A stretch of DNA of 60,280 nt from Tritrichomonas foetus (GCA_001839685.1 MLAK01000726.1:10048-70327); one strand, 5' to 3'. Numbered from the stretch's first letter, positions 1-10,104 are shown. The notes: generated by a model not told the origin, from the sequence alone. Made by a program: numbers and translations.

Positions 1-97
1 ATTTTCTTCAGTTTGATCATTTTCTTCAGTTTGATCATTTTCTTCAATTTGATCATTTTCTTCAGCTTGATTATTTTCTTCAGTTTGATTGTTTTCT
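1..97. repeat. 18-bp tandem repeat inside the acidic-repeat gene
   Basis: About five to six imperfect copies of an 18-bp unit (ATTTTCTTCAGTTTGATC type) run into the left edge. On the minus strand each unit encodes six residues, EEN(D/N)Q(T/A/I). The unit length is a multiple of three, so copy-number change would keep the frame. Confidence 0.85.
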
Positions 98-783
98 TCT
101 ACTTTTTGATTTTCTTGTGATTTTTCATCATTTAGTGAATCTATTAACTCTGTGTCATTTGTTAAATTGTCAACTGCATCAAAAATTATTGCCTGGATTG
201 GATGATTTGAATCAGATGTTGCAAAAACTTCTTCATTTGTTTCATTCTGTTTTTCGTTTGAGCTGGCTTGCGTTTCAATATTTTTATTTTCTTCGGTAGA
301 ACTACTGTTGTAATTCACAAATTCATTATTTTCAATTGAATTTTCATTTAAATTTTCACTTGCCGGGTTAGAATCTGGAAGCAAGCTATTCATTCTATGA
401 TCAATTAAATTTGGCAAATGAGATTTTTCTGAAATGCTGCTTTTAGGAATAGACAAAATTTCCTCGTTTTCATGTCCCTCTTCTTCCTCTTCTTCTTCTC
501 GACGACGAAGAGTTTTCATGAAGGCTATTGCATCTTCTAAATCTTCTTCTCGAAGTGTTTTTACTTTTTGATCGTAATCGGATTCTGTATCTGACGAATA
601 TTCGCTATAGCTTTTGTCTATTTTATCAAAGTCGTTTTCGATTTTGGATTCATTGATAAAAACATTTTCGTTTTGAGATTTAATTGTGTCATTTTGGGAT
701 TTTATTGCTTCGTTTTGTAGTTTTGAGGTGTTTGTCGCTTCTGGATTCGTTTCAATTTTGTTGGATTCGTTTCCGGAATCCAT
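1..783 (-). CDS. acidic Asn/Glu-rich repeat protein, N-terminal part (runs off left edge)
   Basis: The reading frame opens at the ATG at 783-781 (protein start MDSGNESNKIE) and stays open for 261 codons to the left edge, so the C-terminus lies outside the window. The protein is low in hydrophobics and rich in Asn, Glu, Ser and Gln. A short charged segment with a run of Arg then Glu (around 480-540) could be a coiled coil. Near the edge it becomes a tandem six-residue repeat of the type EEN-D/N-Q-T/A/I, from the 18-bp DNA repeat at about 1-97. No catalytic domain is visible. It is probably a largely disordered protein of unknown function. Coding status rests on the long open frame, the strongly biased but non-random composition and a clean ATG. 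Its function is unknown. Confidence 0.75.
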   Translation of the reverse strand, partial: MDSGNESNKIETNPEATNTSKLQNEAIKSQNDTIKSQNENVFINESKIENDFDKIDKSYSEYSSDTESDYDQKVKTLREEDLEDAIAFMKTLRRREEEEEEEGHENEEILSIPKSSISEKSHLPNLIDHRMNSLLPDSNPASENLNENSIENNEFVNYNSSSTEENKNIETQASSNEKQNETNEEVFATSDSNHPIQAIIFDAVDNLTNDTELIDSLNDEKSQENQKVEENNQTEENNQAEENDQIEENDQTEENDQTEEN

Positions 784-1053
784 CAAAACTTTCCTCTTTA
801 CAATTCAAATTATCAGAATTATGGAAAACCGTTATTTTCCAATGATATGTTATATAAAAAAAAATCTTAACAATCATCAATCATTATTTAAGCTTGAATT
901 TCCTGACGAGAAATATATATAATATTTATATATATCTTATAATGATTCAAATACTTTTATAAATAAATGAAAAATAAATAAAGAAGATGAAGATTTCATT
1001 TTGGTTTAATTTTCTGACCAATCATATATATAGATCATCTATTGGGTAAAGCT
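784..1053. other. intergenic AT-rich spacer
   Basis: Upstream region of the minus-strand acidic-repeat gene, with TATATA-rich stretches around 915-945. No coding region or RNA gene was seen. Confidence 0.5.
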
Positions 1054-1405
1054 TCAGGCTAATGATGAAGAATTCGAAGGAACATCTGATGTAGATGATG
1101 ACCTTTTATGTTTCTTTCAGCATACGAAAACCACAACAATAATAATGAGAATGAGAACACCACCACCACAAGCTTCTCCAATAATCATTTCTCGTGTTTT
1201 TTCACTTATTACCTTCATTCTCAAATCTTTCGCTAGCGATGCAAGACAAGTATTTCCTTCATGTTCTCTACAATAAGTATTCTGAGCCAATGAATTCCAA
1301 TTTTCTCATGTGAAGAAATGAGAACCACAAATGAGATAAGCCTCTGATATTTTTTCCTGATAACCCATAATCGATTTAAATATTGTACATTTATTGATTT
1401 TGTAA
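1054..1405 (-). pseudogene. decayed C-terminal end of a trichomonad-type membrane protein
   Basis: Read on the minus strand, one frame gives a Cys-containing ectodomain-like piece (NSLAQNTYCREHEGNTC, then a stretch ending KTREMIIGEA). It is followed by a Gly-started hydrophobic segment (GGGVLILIIIVVVFVC, about 1120-1170) and a basic-then-Ser cytoplasmic tail (KKHKRSSSTSD) ending at the TGA at 1056-1054. The order ectodomain, single membrane helix, short basic tail is common for trichomonad surface proteins. The frame is broken by a TGA just after the membrane helix and another before NSLAQ, so this is a pseudogene remnant. The upstream limit is uncertain. The parent family is inferred from architecture only. 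Confidence 0.5.
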
Positions 1406-2091
1406 AAATACGAAATTCATTTTGATCATCAAGGAAAATAGTAGTTTTGATTCTTCACGCTAGTTAAAGCTAAAGGTTCAAGATCAATAAATATCTCAGT
1501 ATCTGAAGTAGTACATGATTTTCCAACCCAATTCAATCAAAATTTATAGAAATGCTTAATTTTTTAAGCTTGATGTTCCTCCTCCTTTCAAATAAACTTC
1601 TTCAACAATTGTTTCTAAATCTCTCGATTTATTTGAATCGTCGAGTAATTTTTCTTTTTGTGAAAATGTTGAACTACCTTCAAATGAAGATGTTAAATAA
1701 AATGTGATATGAATATGTTAATGAAAGTAAGATTAACCGACTGGCAAATAAACCATGAATGATTTCAGACGCATCCAGAATTTTATGTCCTGAGCAAATA
1801 AATGGCAAAAATATATTGTGATTATAAAGAATAAGGATGGCAATTATCATATTTATTATCACGATTCTGAATGACAAACTAACATGAAATATACAAGAAT
1901 GAGATACATGGAAAGAGTGAATTCTTATGAGAGAGAGAGAGTTAGTATTCCTCCACTAATCCATTCAAATTCCCCTCTTTTTGAATGCCGTGGCCATTTT
2001 TTTGTTGGTGTTGTATTCATATTTTGAGAAAAATAATTTATTTTGTGATAATAATGGCAAAATGAGATAAGAAAAAAAAATCGATTGGTTC
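1406..2091. other. intergenic, possibly more of the decayed gene
   Basis: No convincing gene. Short open frames on the minus strand (for example 1680-1877) may be further debris of the pseudogene at 1054-1405, but I could not connect them. A GA-dinucleotide run lies near 1930. Confidence 0.4.
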
Positions 2092-3141
2092 ATGAATGTG
2101 ACTATTTCATCGTTAATTTTAACAAAATTAGTTTCAAGTCCATTCCTAAATCCTGCAAGTCGTATATCAATTACTAATATTTCTACAATACAAAGTCATT
2201 TTCGTAATTTTGGAAATTCATATTTACAAAAAACTACAGGGACCTCTTCATTACTATTCTGTAAAACATATTTCCAGAATTTTTTGGCGCCGCCTATTTC
2301 AATTATAAAAGCAAAGTTATACTATTTAACATTTTATTCTACTCAAGATTTATCATCAGAAAATTCAGTTTTTATCAAAAACTGTAAGTTTAGTTATTGT
2401 AAAACATGTGAATATGGAGGTGCTCTTTATATTGACAATCAAGATGTGGAGGTAAGTCTATATGAAAATGAGATCACAGAGTGCTATTCGTCGAAGCATG
2501 GAGGTGGACTCCATATTACTGCGATGTCATTCGATAGTCGAAATAATGTATATGATAAATGTTATACAGGGGAATCATGCAGTTATCAAACACTATTTGT
2601 TGATGTAACAAGCAATCTAATAATGGATAAAGATTTGATTTTTGCAAATGGTGATACTTTCTCATCTAAAAGTTATTGTACAGTTGGATTAAGGTTTGGG
2701 AATCAACAACTTAATCTTTTGAACTTTTCAACAAATCAAAATATTCTATGGGGAAGTGCATTTTCAATTTATCATGACCCATATTCGTCACTAGAAATTG
2801 ATCAATGTACTTTTCATAATAATTCACAGTATATGAGCGATGTTTTCTATTTTATTGGTGTTGGCAATTTATGTGAAATTTCAGATTGCAATATTGTATA
2901 TAATAGGTGTTCAGAATTTGGAACATTGATTGTTGCATTAGCAAATGCTTATGTACATTTTAGGAATTGTGCAATTCTAAGAAATACATTTGGGCAACTT
3001 GCATCATCAGACAGTATTAATGTAGTTCTATTTGAGCTATGCATATGTGATTTTGAAATACTGATTTCTGAATCAGTCCATCAAATTGATTCAACTTTCC
3101 AATATGGGGAATTTAATTCCGTCAAAATTGGAGAATATTAA
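2092..3141 (+). CDS. beta-helix repeat protein (Pmp-like GGA motifs), no membrane anchor
   Basis: A 349-residue protein with the short repeating pattern of right-handed parallel beta-helices: motifs such as YGGALYI (about residues 108-114) and HGGGLHI (about 136-142), and many CxF/CxI plus N-x-S/N turns (FIKNCKFSYC, IDQCTFHNN, ISDCNIVYN, FRNCAILRN). Similar GGA(I/L)-FxxN repeats occur in large surface-protein families of trichomonads. Unlike the relative at 8616-9803 it has no N-terminal signal peptide and no C-terminal membrane helix. It may therefore be a soluble paralogue or the surviving middle of a longer gene; the ATG has no better upstream alternative. The identity of the fold is fairly safe. 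Function (adhesion or surface coat) is inferred from the family. Confidence 0.65.
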   Translation: MNVTISSLILTKLVSSPFLNPASRISITNISTIQSHFRNFGNSYLQKTTGTSSLLFCKTYFQNFLAPPISIIKAKLYYLTFYSTQDLSSENSVFIKNCKFSYCKTCEYGGALYIDNQDVEVSLYENEITECYSSKHGGGLHITAMSFDSRNNVYDKCYTGESCSYQTLFVDVTSNLIMDKDLIFANGDTFSSKSYCTVGLRFGNQQLNLLNFSTNQNILWGSAFSIYHDPYSSLEIDQCTFHNNSQYMSDVFYFIGVGNLCEISDCNIVYNRCSEFGTLIVALANAYVHFRNCAILRNTFGQLASSDSINVVLFELCICDFEILISESVHQIDSTFQYGEFNSVKIGEY

Positions 3142-3357
3142 TAATAGAAGAAATAGTGTTAAAATAAGTAAAAAGAAACTTTGTAATTACATAAATGAAT
3201 TTACTATTAATCACATTAGATTTGCTTAATTAACACTTTAAATAAAATAAATTAGAGTTTTATTTGATTTTATTTTTCCATTCTATCAGGAAAATTCCAT
3301 GAAATGATGAAATTTGATATTTATAAAACAACATATTTTTTTGATTCAGATATGATT

Positions 3358-5457
3358 CTATGTTGATTTTATTTTTTCAAACAAAGAAATTATTTTTTCA
3401 TATTTCGATGTACATCTCAATGCCTGTTTTCCCGTCTCTTTTCTGATTGTTGTAATCAAACTCACAACTTCAATAAATTTTAGACATATAGTTTGACGGC
3501 TTGAGCTTACAAATGAATTAAATAAATATGAATGTATATCAAAAACATCAAATTGAAATATAATTTTGTGTATCTCTCTAAAATGATAAAGAAATAAACC
3601 AAAATTCCGATTCCATCCACTTTGAATGCTTGAGCATAAAAATTGTCCAATATGAATTATTTCATAGAATTCCTTTATCTCTTCATTTTCTTCAACATCA
3701 TCAGTCTTAAATTGAGTGAATTCATCAGGAAGACTAATCATGTCAATTTTAGAAAGTGTATAAATAAAGAATGAATGAAGTAATTTTTCGAGGAAAGTTG
3801 TGTAAAAAATGATTTGATAATCAGTTGAATTACTGAAATCAATACTGATTCCATTGGAATTAAAGAATTCAATAAATTTACTAGAATCACTTTTTTCATC
3901 ATTTAAATATTTCATAAAAATTTGACTAATTTTAGCTTTGTCAATATTGCTGTTATATGCAATTATAAAAAAATCATAGAAATAATCATTACATTTATTT
4001 ATGACTATTTCAAGAATCTGATCCAGATTGTCTGACGGATTTATTGTTAAAATATTAAATTTAAACAAATATTTTAAGAGTATTGGTAATGTTAAAGCTT
4101 TTGTTGCTTTTATTTCATTTAACAGTAATTTTGATGTGTCTAATCGGCTAGTAACTTGTTTTTTAATTTCTGGTAAATGATTAAGTTTGTTTATATAAAT
4201 GTTCATAGCATTAATTCTTGATATATCATCAGTCACCATTTTTTCATAATAATCAAAAGGATCAACTGCTAGTTTTTTGGCTTTTAAAAAGGCTTTTATT
4301 AGACCAGAGTAGTCATTTTTATATTCAGGTGGTATCGAAAAATCATCGTTCATTTTTTGCTCTTTTTCGTTCCATTCTTCTTTAAATTGGTAAAGAATTG
4401 ATTTGGTTGGCAGATCAAACATTTGGTCATAAGAAAATTCTTGAATATTGATTTCGTTATTTGCAGAAATTTGAGATAAATATTTAAAGATAATTAAATC
4501 TGCAAATGATAATCTCCAGTATAAATATTTGTGATTGAATTGTTTTGATAATAAAATTGGATCTTGATACAAAATTTCACTCTTTAAAAACTCCTTAAAA
4601 AATTCATTGAAAAAGTATGGATCACTTGAATAGGTTAAATTAGAAAGGTCTTCTAATAATTGACATTTTCCTTTCATTGTATCAGGGTTTTCATATTCAT
4701 ATAAGATATTTGTTCCAACAAAAAATGGCGAATACTCCCAACTTTCAACGATAGGTGATAAAACATATTGTGAAATAAATTCAACTCCATTTTCATAGGA
4801 ATTTTGAATAATAAACTTTAATATATTTAATTGGTATTTAGTAGTTTTATGCAAACATTGGAAAAACAAAGTAAAAAGCAAAATGCAATCACTCATTTCG
4901 TCTTTGACATTTATTTCGTTATTTTCATGTAATGCCTTGTTCCGAATAAAGTCATTTCGTAAAGCATCTTGAAAAACAGAATTAATGATAAATCTTCCTG
5001 CAACAAGAAATATAAAATGCTTATGAGTGCTTAGATGTAATTCCATTAATGTTTTTATAAATGCTTCCCCTCTTTCAAGGAAAATTCTGGACGAATAAAA
5101 TAGATTTATTGAAGGAAGAAAAATATTGGCAAGATAAGCTTGAAATATTGGATCATTGTCAAATTTTTGAATGAGCTGTATATATATATTAGGATCACGT
5201 AAATAATCTTTATCGCCAGGAATTGAAAAAGGCTCTTTTCTCGTGAAGCGAAAAATTAAATCATTTGATGATTTATCGAAATATTTGGTTCTGAATTGCA
5301 AAGTTGCATTTTCTTTGACGAGTAAATAATAATTCGTAAATTTGGTAATGAGAAATTCACCACAGTCGTTGACATAATCATCATGAATAATATAAGAATA
5401 ATGTTCCTTCTTGCGCGCCTTCTTTACAAGTTTTTGATAAGTTTGCTGATGACTCAT
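3358..5457 (-). CDS. large helical protein of unknown function
   Basis: An uninterrupted 699-residue frame from the ATG at 5457. It is rich in Phe, Ile, Leu, Asn and Lys, with long amphipathic helical stretches throughout and no signal peptide or clear membrane segment. Parts of the first half (residues about 100-300, with conserved-looking FLERGEAFIKTLMEL and a long helical block up to SPIVESW) recall the all-helical layout of RasGAP-like modules, but I cannot see a convincing arginine finger and do not assign it. The last 30 residues are basic. It ends 358 bp from the end of the HEATR6-like gene on the same strand. Unknown function; cytosolic location is an inference from the lack of targeting signals. 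Confidence 0.75.
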   Translation of the reverse strand: MSHQQTYQKLVKKARKKEHYSYIIHDDYVNDCGEFLITKFTNYYLLVKENATLQFRTKYFDKSSNDLIFRFTRKEPFSIPGDKDYLRDPNIYIQLIQKFDNDPIFQAYLANIFLPSINLFYSSRIFLERGEAFIKTLMELHLSTHKHFIFLVAGRFIINSVFQDALRNDFIRNKALHENNEINVKDEMSDCILLFTLFFQCLHKTTKYQLNILKFIIQNSYENGVEFISQYVLSPIVESWEYSPFFVGTNILYEYENPDTMKGKCQLLEDLSNLTYSSDPYFFNEFFKEFLKSEILYQDPILLSKQFNHKYLYWRLSFADLIIFKYLSQISANNEINIQEFSYDQMFDLPTKSILYQFKEEWNEKEQKMNDDFSIPPEYKNDYSGLIKAFLKAKKLAVDPFDYYEKMVTDDISRINAMNIYINKLNHLPEIKKQVTSRLDTSKLLLNEIKATKALTLPILLKYLFKFNILTINPSDNLDQILEIVINKCNDYFYDFFIIAYNSNIDKAKISQIFMKYLNDEKSDSSKFIEFFNSNGISIDFSNSTDYQIIFYTTFLEKLLHSFFIYTLSKIDMISLPDEFTQFKTDDVEENEEIKEFYEIIHIGQFLCSSIQSGWNRNFGLFLYHFREIHKIIFQFDVFDIHSYLFNSFVSSSRQTICLKFIEVVSLITTIRKETGKQALRCTSKYEKIISLFEKIKST

Positions 5458-5815
5458 TTTTAAAAATTTGCCATTTCTTTTTGGATATATGATTATCCCT
5501 AAAATTCAATTTTCAGGTAAAAATAAAATTGTTCATAATATCTTTAATACTAAAATGGCATTTTCAGGGGATAAACTCAATATTTTTCAGAATCTTGATT
5601 TTTTTTAAAGGCTTATTTCCGAATTTATTCAAATAAATATCTTTATTTTATCAACAAAATCCCAAAATAAAAAAGACAGACAAACATTTTGAAACTTTTT
5701 TTGAAATACAATAAGTTTCTAAATCGCTAAAACAAACTAAACAGATTAAATAAAACAAATAAAAGTAGACAATTTGTTTGAGACAGTTTTAATAAAGCAG
5801 AACAAATAATTTTAT
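5458..5815. other. intergenic spacer between two minus-strand genes
   Basis: AT-rich; it holds the 3' flank of the HEATR6-like gene and the upstream region of the 699-residue gene. No further gene was seen. Confidence 0.5.
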
Positions 5816-8506
5816 TCATACAGGGAAGGCCTTATCCTGGAATCTTTCAAGTGTCTTCGATGGTATTGAATTGAATTTGGCCTCATACAGTCGCGTAATT
5901 TGCTTCCATGGTGCATCTTCGTGCGCTTCAAGCATTTCATAAATCGCATCAACATTATTTATGAGTGGTTCCTCAAGTGCTGTAAAGTCGCTGGCTTTCG
6001 ACCAGTCCAATAATTTGAAGAAAAGGCGTGTCAAAACATCTCGAAATGCACTATCATACTTCCTGTGTGTCGCTAAAGGCAAGTTTGTAAAATGTGCTGG
6101 TGTGAGAAGATGTGTAAGTGTGATTGTGAACATTTGGTGATACTTTTCACCAGTTTGAGCTCTTCCTTGGAGATTAAACAGGGCATCTGCTGATTTTATT
6201 TTCACTTTCGCTACACGGTCGCTTTCTAGATATTCCACAAGAAGCGCCACTGCTTCTTCTGATACTGCACTGAATGAAAATGCGTTTGACAGCGCTGCTG
6301 CCGCATTCCAACGCATTTTCGCATCTTCACTTTGAAGATCTCGATACAAAATATCAATCAGCGTCTTTGCAAGCTCCGCCTCGGTCTCTCCAACATAATC
6401 GCCATTACCATCATTATTATTATTTATTGAGTTATTTGTGCTGTTTTGAGGATGTTCACTACAGACAAAATTGTTCGTATCATTAGTAGTAGTTTCATTG
6501 TTGGTATTTGTTTCATTGTTGTTTTGGTTTGCAATGCTAGTAGTGAAATTAGCATCTGTTGTAATTTTGGCGGTACTATTTCCATCGACGAAAGCGAAGA
6601 GAAAGCCGACACAGCGTGGGCCATAAGGTGATGAGTCGCCTTGAAGGCACCTTACGACTGGGTGAACCCATTTCTTCTCAAACATGTCTCTGTGTCGGGT
6701 GGCAAAGGCTTCGAGGACGTTTGAAAGTGGCTGGAGAGGTGGTGGCGTATATGAAGTGAGTCTGAGAAGAGCATCAGTAAGAAAAACTGATGAAATGTCT
6801 GCAGCTGACGAACGGGCGAGGAGGCCAACTGAATGAGCTGCTTCGGAGCCGTCATTACTCAGGACCATCGACAAGCAGAACCGCTGGATGTTGTCGGGGA
6901 GGTCCGAAAAGACGTTTCCAGCAAGGCCAATACATTGAAGCGAGCGTTGAATAGATTTGATATGATTGATTTCGAAAGAGCGAGGAACATGGATCTGTAG
7001 AAGGTCAAGCCACACTGTGATATCTGTAACTCCTTTTTCAGCTAATCGGAGGTAGATTGGAAGGGAATGAATTGGTCCGATTTCTTGCAGTTTAGGTGAA
7101 AGAATTGCATAGCGAGCAACAACTTCATCTGGATAAGCATAAGCCATACGACAAAGTGCGAAAGCTGCTGGCTTTGAAAAATCTGGATTTTCGTGGCTGA
7201 TATAATTAATAAAAGTTTGATGTAGAAAATCGAAGGAATCTGCAAACGGTTTGAACTTTATATCAGTCCAAAGAAGTGATTTCATAACGATGAGTGCTTC
7301 TTCAGTAGTATTGGAGAGGGTTCTTCGAGCCCATTGAATTACTTCTTGAATATATCCGTCTTGTAATCTTCCATTATCGAAACTGCAGTTTCTTATAAAT
7401 GTGGCGAAGGCTTTAGAAACACGATTATAAACTGGCCCATCAAGTGGCTTTTCATTTCTATCATTTGATCTTTCTATTTTGATGCCTGCTGATAAAGCCG
7501 CCATAAATCTATGGAAGGTGACATCGATAACATCACCAATTTGTTGAGCTAGAGTCGTAAAAGCCGATCTTTTTGAAGTATTATCCGCAATGTATAAAAA
7601 TTTCCAAGTATCTCTGAAGATATCTGTTAATAAATCAGCGGTTGCTTTTGAAACGCGTGGATTTGCCCTTAAAAGGTCAAATAGCGAAACATCTTTTGTT
7701 AAGAGGAGGGACCATTGTGCGTAAAAAGCCTTCTTTGACGTGTTTGCCAGTGCCTTTAATGCCATTATGGCTTCATATTTTAATGTTGCTGGTTTTTGCT
7801 TAAATGCGATATTCGAAATTGTATGTGTCAAAACTTGCGGGTCCAAAATTTCTGAAGGTGCATCTAAAATTAAAAGCTGGAGTGAACGGAGTGCTGAAGA
7901 TAATAAATCTGTTCCTGTTTTTGATAATGCTGATAATAGAAATTTGATCGATCGAGTGTAAATTTGTCGATCAAGTTTCTGCTTTGAAAAAGCATTCAAA
8001 TTTCCAATAAGTACGCAAGATCTTCTTTGAGAATCGTCTGAAAAACTCGATAATGTAATTGCCACTTCCAAAATCCTTTCGTGGAGTTTAACAATCCGTA
8101 AAGTATTGTTGTATAGCAAAGTGGAAAGCGCGCGAAGACCAGGCGAAGGGTCAAAAGTTCGTAATTCGAGATGTTTTAATATAATATTTGAAACTGTTTC
8201 TAGCGCCTCATTTTCAAACTGAACAAACTCTCTGTCAATACATAAGGCAGCAATTGATTCGCAAAGATCGGAAAATAGGCGGGATTGAATAGGGACTAAT
8301 TCTGCCAGCGAAGCAATCAAATCACCAATCTCGATTGGAGTTTCAGCGCGAATAGATTTCGATCGGAATAAAGATAAAATCGAGGTAACTCGTTTTTGAA
8401 CATTATCTGGAAGTTGCTGATAATTCTTCTCTGAGTGTTCTATGCATTCATCGATAAGAGAGATCGCTGAAATTTCAGCTCCTTGCCGCAAAGAAGATTT
8501 GCTCAT
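5816..8506 (-). CDS. HEAT-repeat protein, HEATR6-like
   Basis: An 896-residue alpha-solenoid from the ATG at 8506. Helical HEAT-type pairs run through the whole length. The C-terminal block (about residues 730-800) has AKMRWNAAAALSNAF followed about 40 residues later by VKIKSADALFNL, which resembles the KVRWNACYAMGN and KVRIRSAAAL blocks of the HEATR6 family. It is interrupted by an Asn/Thr low-complexity loop (about residues 660-710). HEATR6 proteins have no established biochemical function. The gene is divergent from the beta-helix gene at 8616 with only 109 bp between the start codons, so the two may share a promoter region. The solenoid call is strong and the HEATR6 link moderate; another importin-like HEAT protein is the alternative. 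Confidence 0.75.
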   Translation of the reverse strand: MSKSSLRQGAEISAISLIDECIEHSEKNYQQLPDNVQKRVTSILSLFRSKSIRAETPIEIGDLIASLAELVPIQSRLFSDLCESIAALCIDREFVQFENEALETVSNIILKHLELRTFDPSPGLRALSTLLYNNTLRIVKLHERILEVAITLSSFSDDSQRRSCVLIGNLNAFSKQKLDRQIYTRSIKFLLSALSKTGTDLLSSALRSLQLLILDAPSEILDPQVLTHTISNIAFKQKPATLKYEAIMALKALANTSKKAFYAQWSLLLTKDVSLFDLLRANPRVSKATADLLTDIFRDTWKFLYIADNTSKRSAFTTLAQQIGDVIDVTFHRFMAALSAGIKIERSNDRNEKPLDGPVYNRVSKAFATFIRNCSFDNGRLQDGYIQEVIQWARRTLSNTTEEALIVMKSLLWTDIKFKPFADSFDFLHQTFINYISHENPDFSKPAAFALCRMAYAYPDEVVARYAILSPKLQEIGPIHSLPIYLRLAEKGVTDITVWLDLLQIHVPRSFEINHIKSIQRSLQCIGLAGNVFSDLPDNIQRFCLSMVLSNDGSEAAHSVGLLARSSAADISSVFLTDALLRLTSYTPPPLQPLSNVLEAFATRHRDMFEKKWVHPVVRCLQGDSSPYGPRCVGFLFAFVDGNSTAKITTDANFTTSIANQNNNETNTNNETTTNDTNNFVCSEHPQNSTNNSINNNNDGNGDYVGETEAELAKTLIDILYRDLQSEDAKMRWNAAAALSNAFSFSAVSEEAVALLVEYLESDRVAKVKIKSADALFNLQGRAQTGEKYHQMFTITLTHLLTPAHFTNLPLATHRKYDSAFRDVLTRLFFKLLDWSKASDFTALEEPLINNVDAIYEMLEAHEDAPWKQITRLYEAKFNSIPSKTLERFQDKAFPV

Positions 8507-8615
8507 GGAGGATTACAGAAAAAATCTTTCGAATTGAATAGTCGAACGATAAGAGAGTTTCCGGATCAAAATTGACTTTGTTTGTTTGATATTTTAACCA
8601 AAAATTTCTGAGAAA

Positions 8616-9803
8616 ATGTTAAAACTCGTCATGTTTTCCTTATTTGTATGCTTTTCGACATCAATTAATATAAAGCATATCATTGCATATGCAAAATGCA
8701 CAAATATTTCTTTAAAAGCATCTCATTCACTTTCATATAAACTTGATAATCACCCATTATTTTTAGGAATCAATCAACTCGAGAAAATTCATCTCACTAT
8801 GAAATCAATCACATTTACTGGATTGTATGCTCCTTTATTTTATGGAAATTCTGTAAATTTAAATTTATATGATGTTTCAGCATATGACATTTTCAACCAG
8901 ACATTAGTTATAACAGGTCAATCAGTTCTTGATAGAAACAGAATATGTTTGTCAAATATTACATTTATTAATTGTCGTTTTACTAGTTCCTTTTATGATT
9001 TTAATGGAGGTGCTTTCGAGTTTACCGACTGTCAAATTTTATGTAATAAAACTTTATTTTTTGATTGTGTAGCTTCAAAAGGATCTGCACTTTATGCTTC
9101 AAACTGTAATGCCTTTTTTTCAGATACAAATTTCTCATTAAATTATGCACGCGATTTCGCAGCAACTACATTTGAGATGTCTAATGTAACTCTTTTGAAT
9201 TGTATATTTTATGCGAATTTTGCATACACTGTTTCTTCAATTTATGGCTTTTTCAGTCATGTTTATATTTTTAATTGTGGGTTTGTCAGTAACACTGTTG
9301 ATATTTCTACATGTGTATGTTTGGTGAACTGTTCTGGCTTACTTAGAGGCTCGGATTTTATAAATAATTATTGCGGAGTCAATTCACCGATTCCTGAAGA
9401 ATCTGGAGTAGTTTGTCTTCAAAGTCCGAATTTTTATCGAATTATTGCTTGTAAATTTTCGGAAAATACACTTGAAGGTCGTAAAAAACCGGATACTTCA
9501 ATTGTATTATCTGGTGTTGGAACATCACGAATCCTTTTTTGTCAATTTGACAGAAATGAAGATGAAACTATTCAAAAAATCCAGCCAAAAGAAGGAAAAT
9601 TATCTGCAATTGTTTCCAATTGCGCTGTGAATTTAAATATCAAATCGAAATATCAAACATTAGCTCAAGAAATGATCCATTCTGACACATCATTTTCATT
9701 GGATATTGGCCAATTTACATCCTTTTCTTTCCTACAAATTGCTTTTACCGGAGTATTTTTGTTGTTTATCTGTTCAATTGTTGTTCTTTTTTGCATGAAT
9801 TAA
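8616..9803 (+). CDS. membrane-anchored beta-helix surface protein (Pmp-like)
   Basis: 395 residues. The N-terminus (MLKLVMFSLFVCFSTS) is a signal peptide. The body is a right-handed beta-helix type repeat with GGAFEF (about residues 130-135), SALYAS, and many short Cys/Asn rungs (ITFINCRF, FFDCVAS, LLNCIFYANF, IFNCGFVSN). The C-terminus has one hydrophobic segment (about residues 371-392, IAFTGVFLLFICSIVVLFC) followed by only MN, so there is practically no cytoplasmic tail, where related trichomonad proteins usually have a basic one. The protein should sit on the cell surface or in the endomembrane system with the helix outside. It is the intact relative of the anchor-less protein at 2092-3141. 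Role in adhesion is a family-level guess. Confidence 0.75.
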   Translation: MLKLVMFSLFVCFSTSINIKHIIAYAKCTNISLKASHSLSYKLDNHPLFLGINQLEKIHLTMKSITFTGLYAPLFYGNSVNLNLYDVSAYDIFNQTLVITGQSVLDRNRICLSNITFINCRFTSSFYDFNGGAFEFTDCQILCNKTLFFDCVASKGSALYASNCNAFFSDTNFSLNYARDFAATTFEMSNVTLLNCIFYANFAYTVSSIYGFFSHVYIFNCGFVSNTVDISTCVCLVNCSGLLRGSDFINNYCGVNSPIPEESGVVCLQSPNFYRIIACKFSENTLEGRKKPDTSIVLSGVGTSRILFCQFDRNEDETIQKIQPKEGKLSAIVSNCAVNLNIKSKYQTLAQEMIHSDTSFSLDIGQFTSFSFLQIAFTGVFLLFICSIVVLFCMN

Positions 9804-10104
9804 ATTTTATAAATTTTCATATTCTGTTTCTTATTTTTAACTTCTTAATTTCGTTTAACCTGAAACGACCATTTGAATGCTAGGAAAGTCACAATTGAAT
9901 ATTAAACAATGATTGGATTCCTCGTTCCATTAATTTGCTCATGAATTCATAAGAAAATTGGTGATTCAAAAAGTATGAATGGAAAATTAATTACCGTAAA
10001 AGTGACAAAAATTGTCTTCTTTTGAACAAAGTGGTAGTCAACAGATAAGGTGAATTAATGGCCAATTCCAGAAACTAATTTATTTTTCATTAATTTATCA
10101 CTGA
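9804..10104. other. intergenic spacer
   Basis: A 301-bp AT-rich stretch between two plus-strand genes. No gene or clear signal was recognised. Confidence 0.5.

Noticed and set aside
1680..1877. 65-residue hydrophobic minus-strand frame
   Set aside because: Could be a membrane piece of the nearby dead gene, but there is no coding support; low-complexity Ile/Leu composition is expected by chance here.
3358..5457. RasGAP assignment for the 699-residue protein
   Set aside because: All-helical layout is suggestive but no arginine finger or FLR-like signature is visible.
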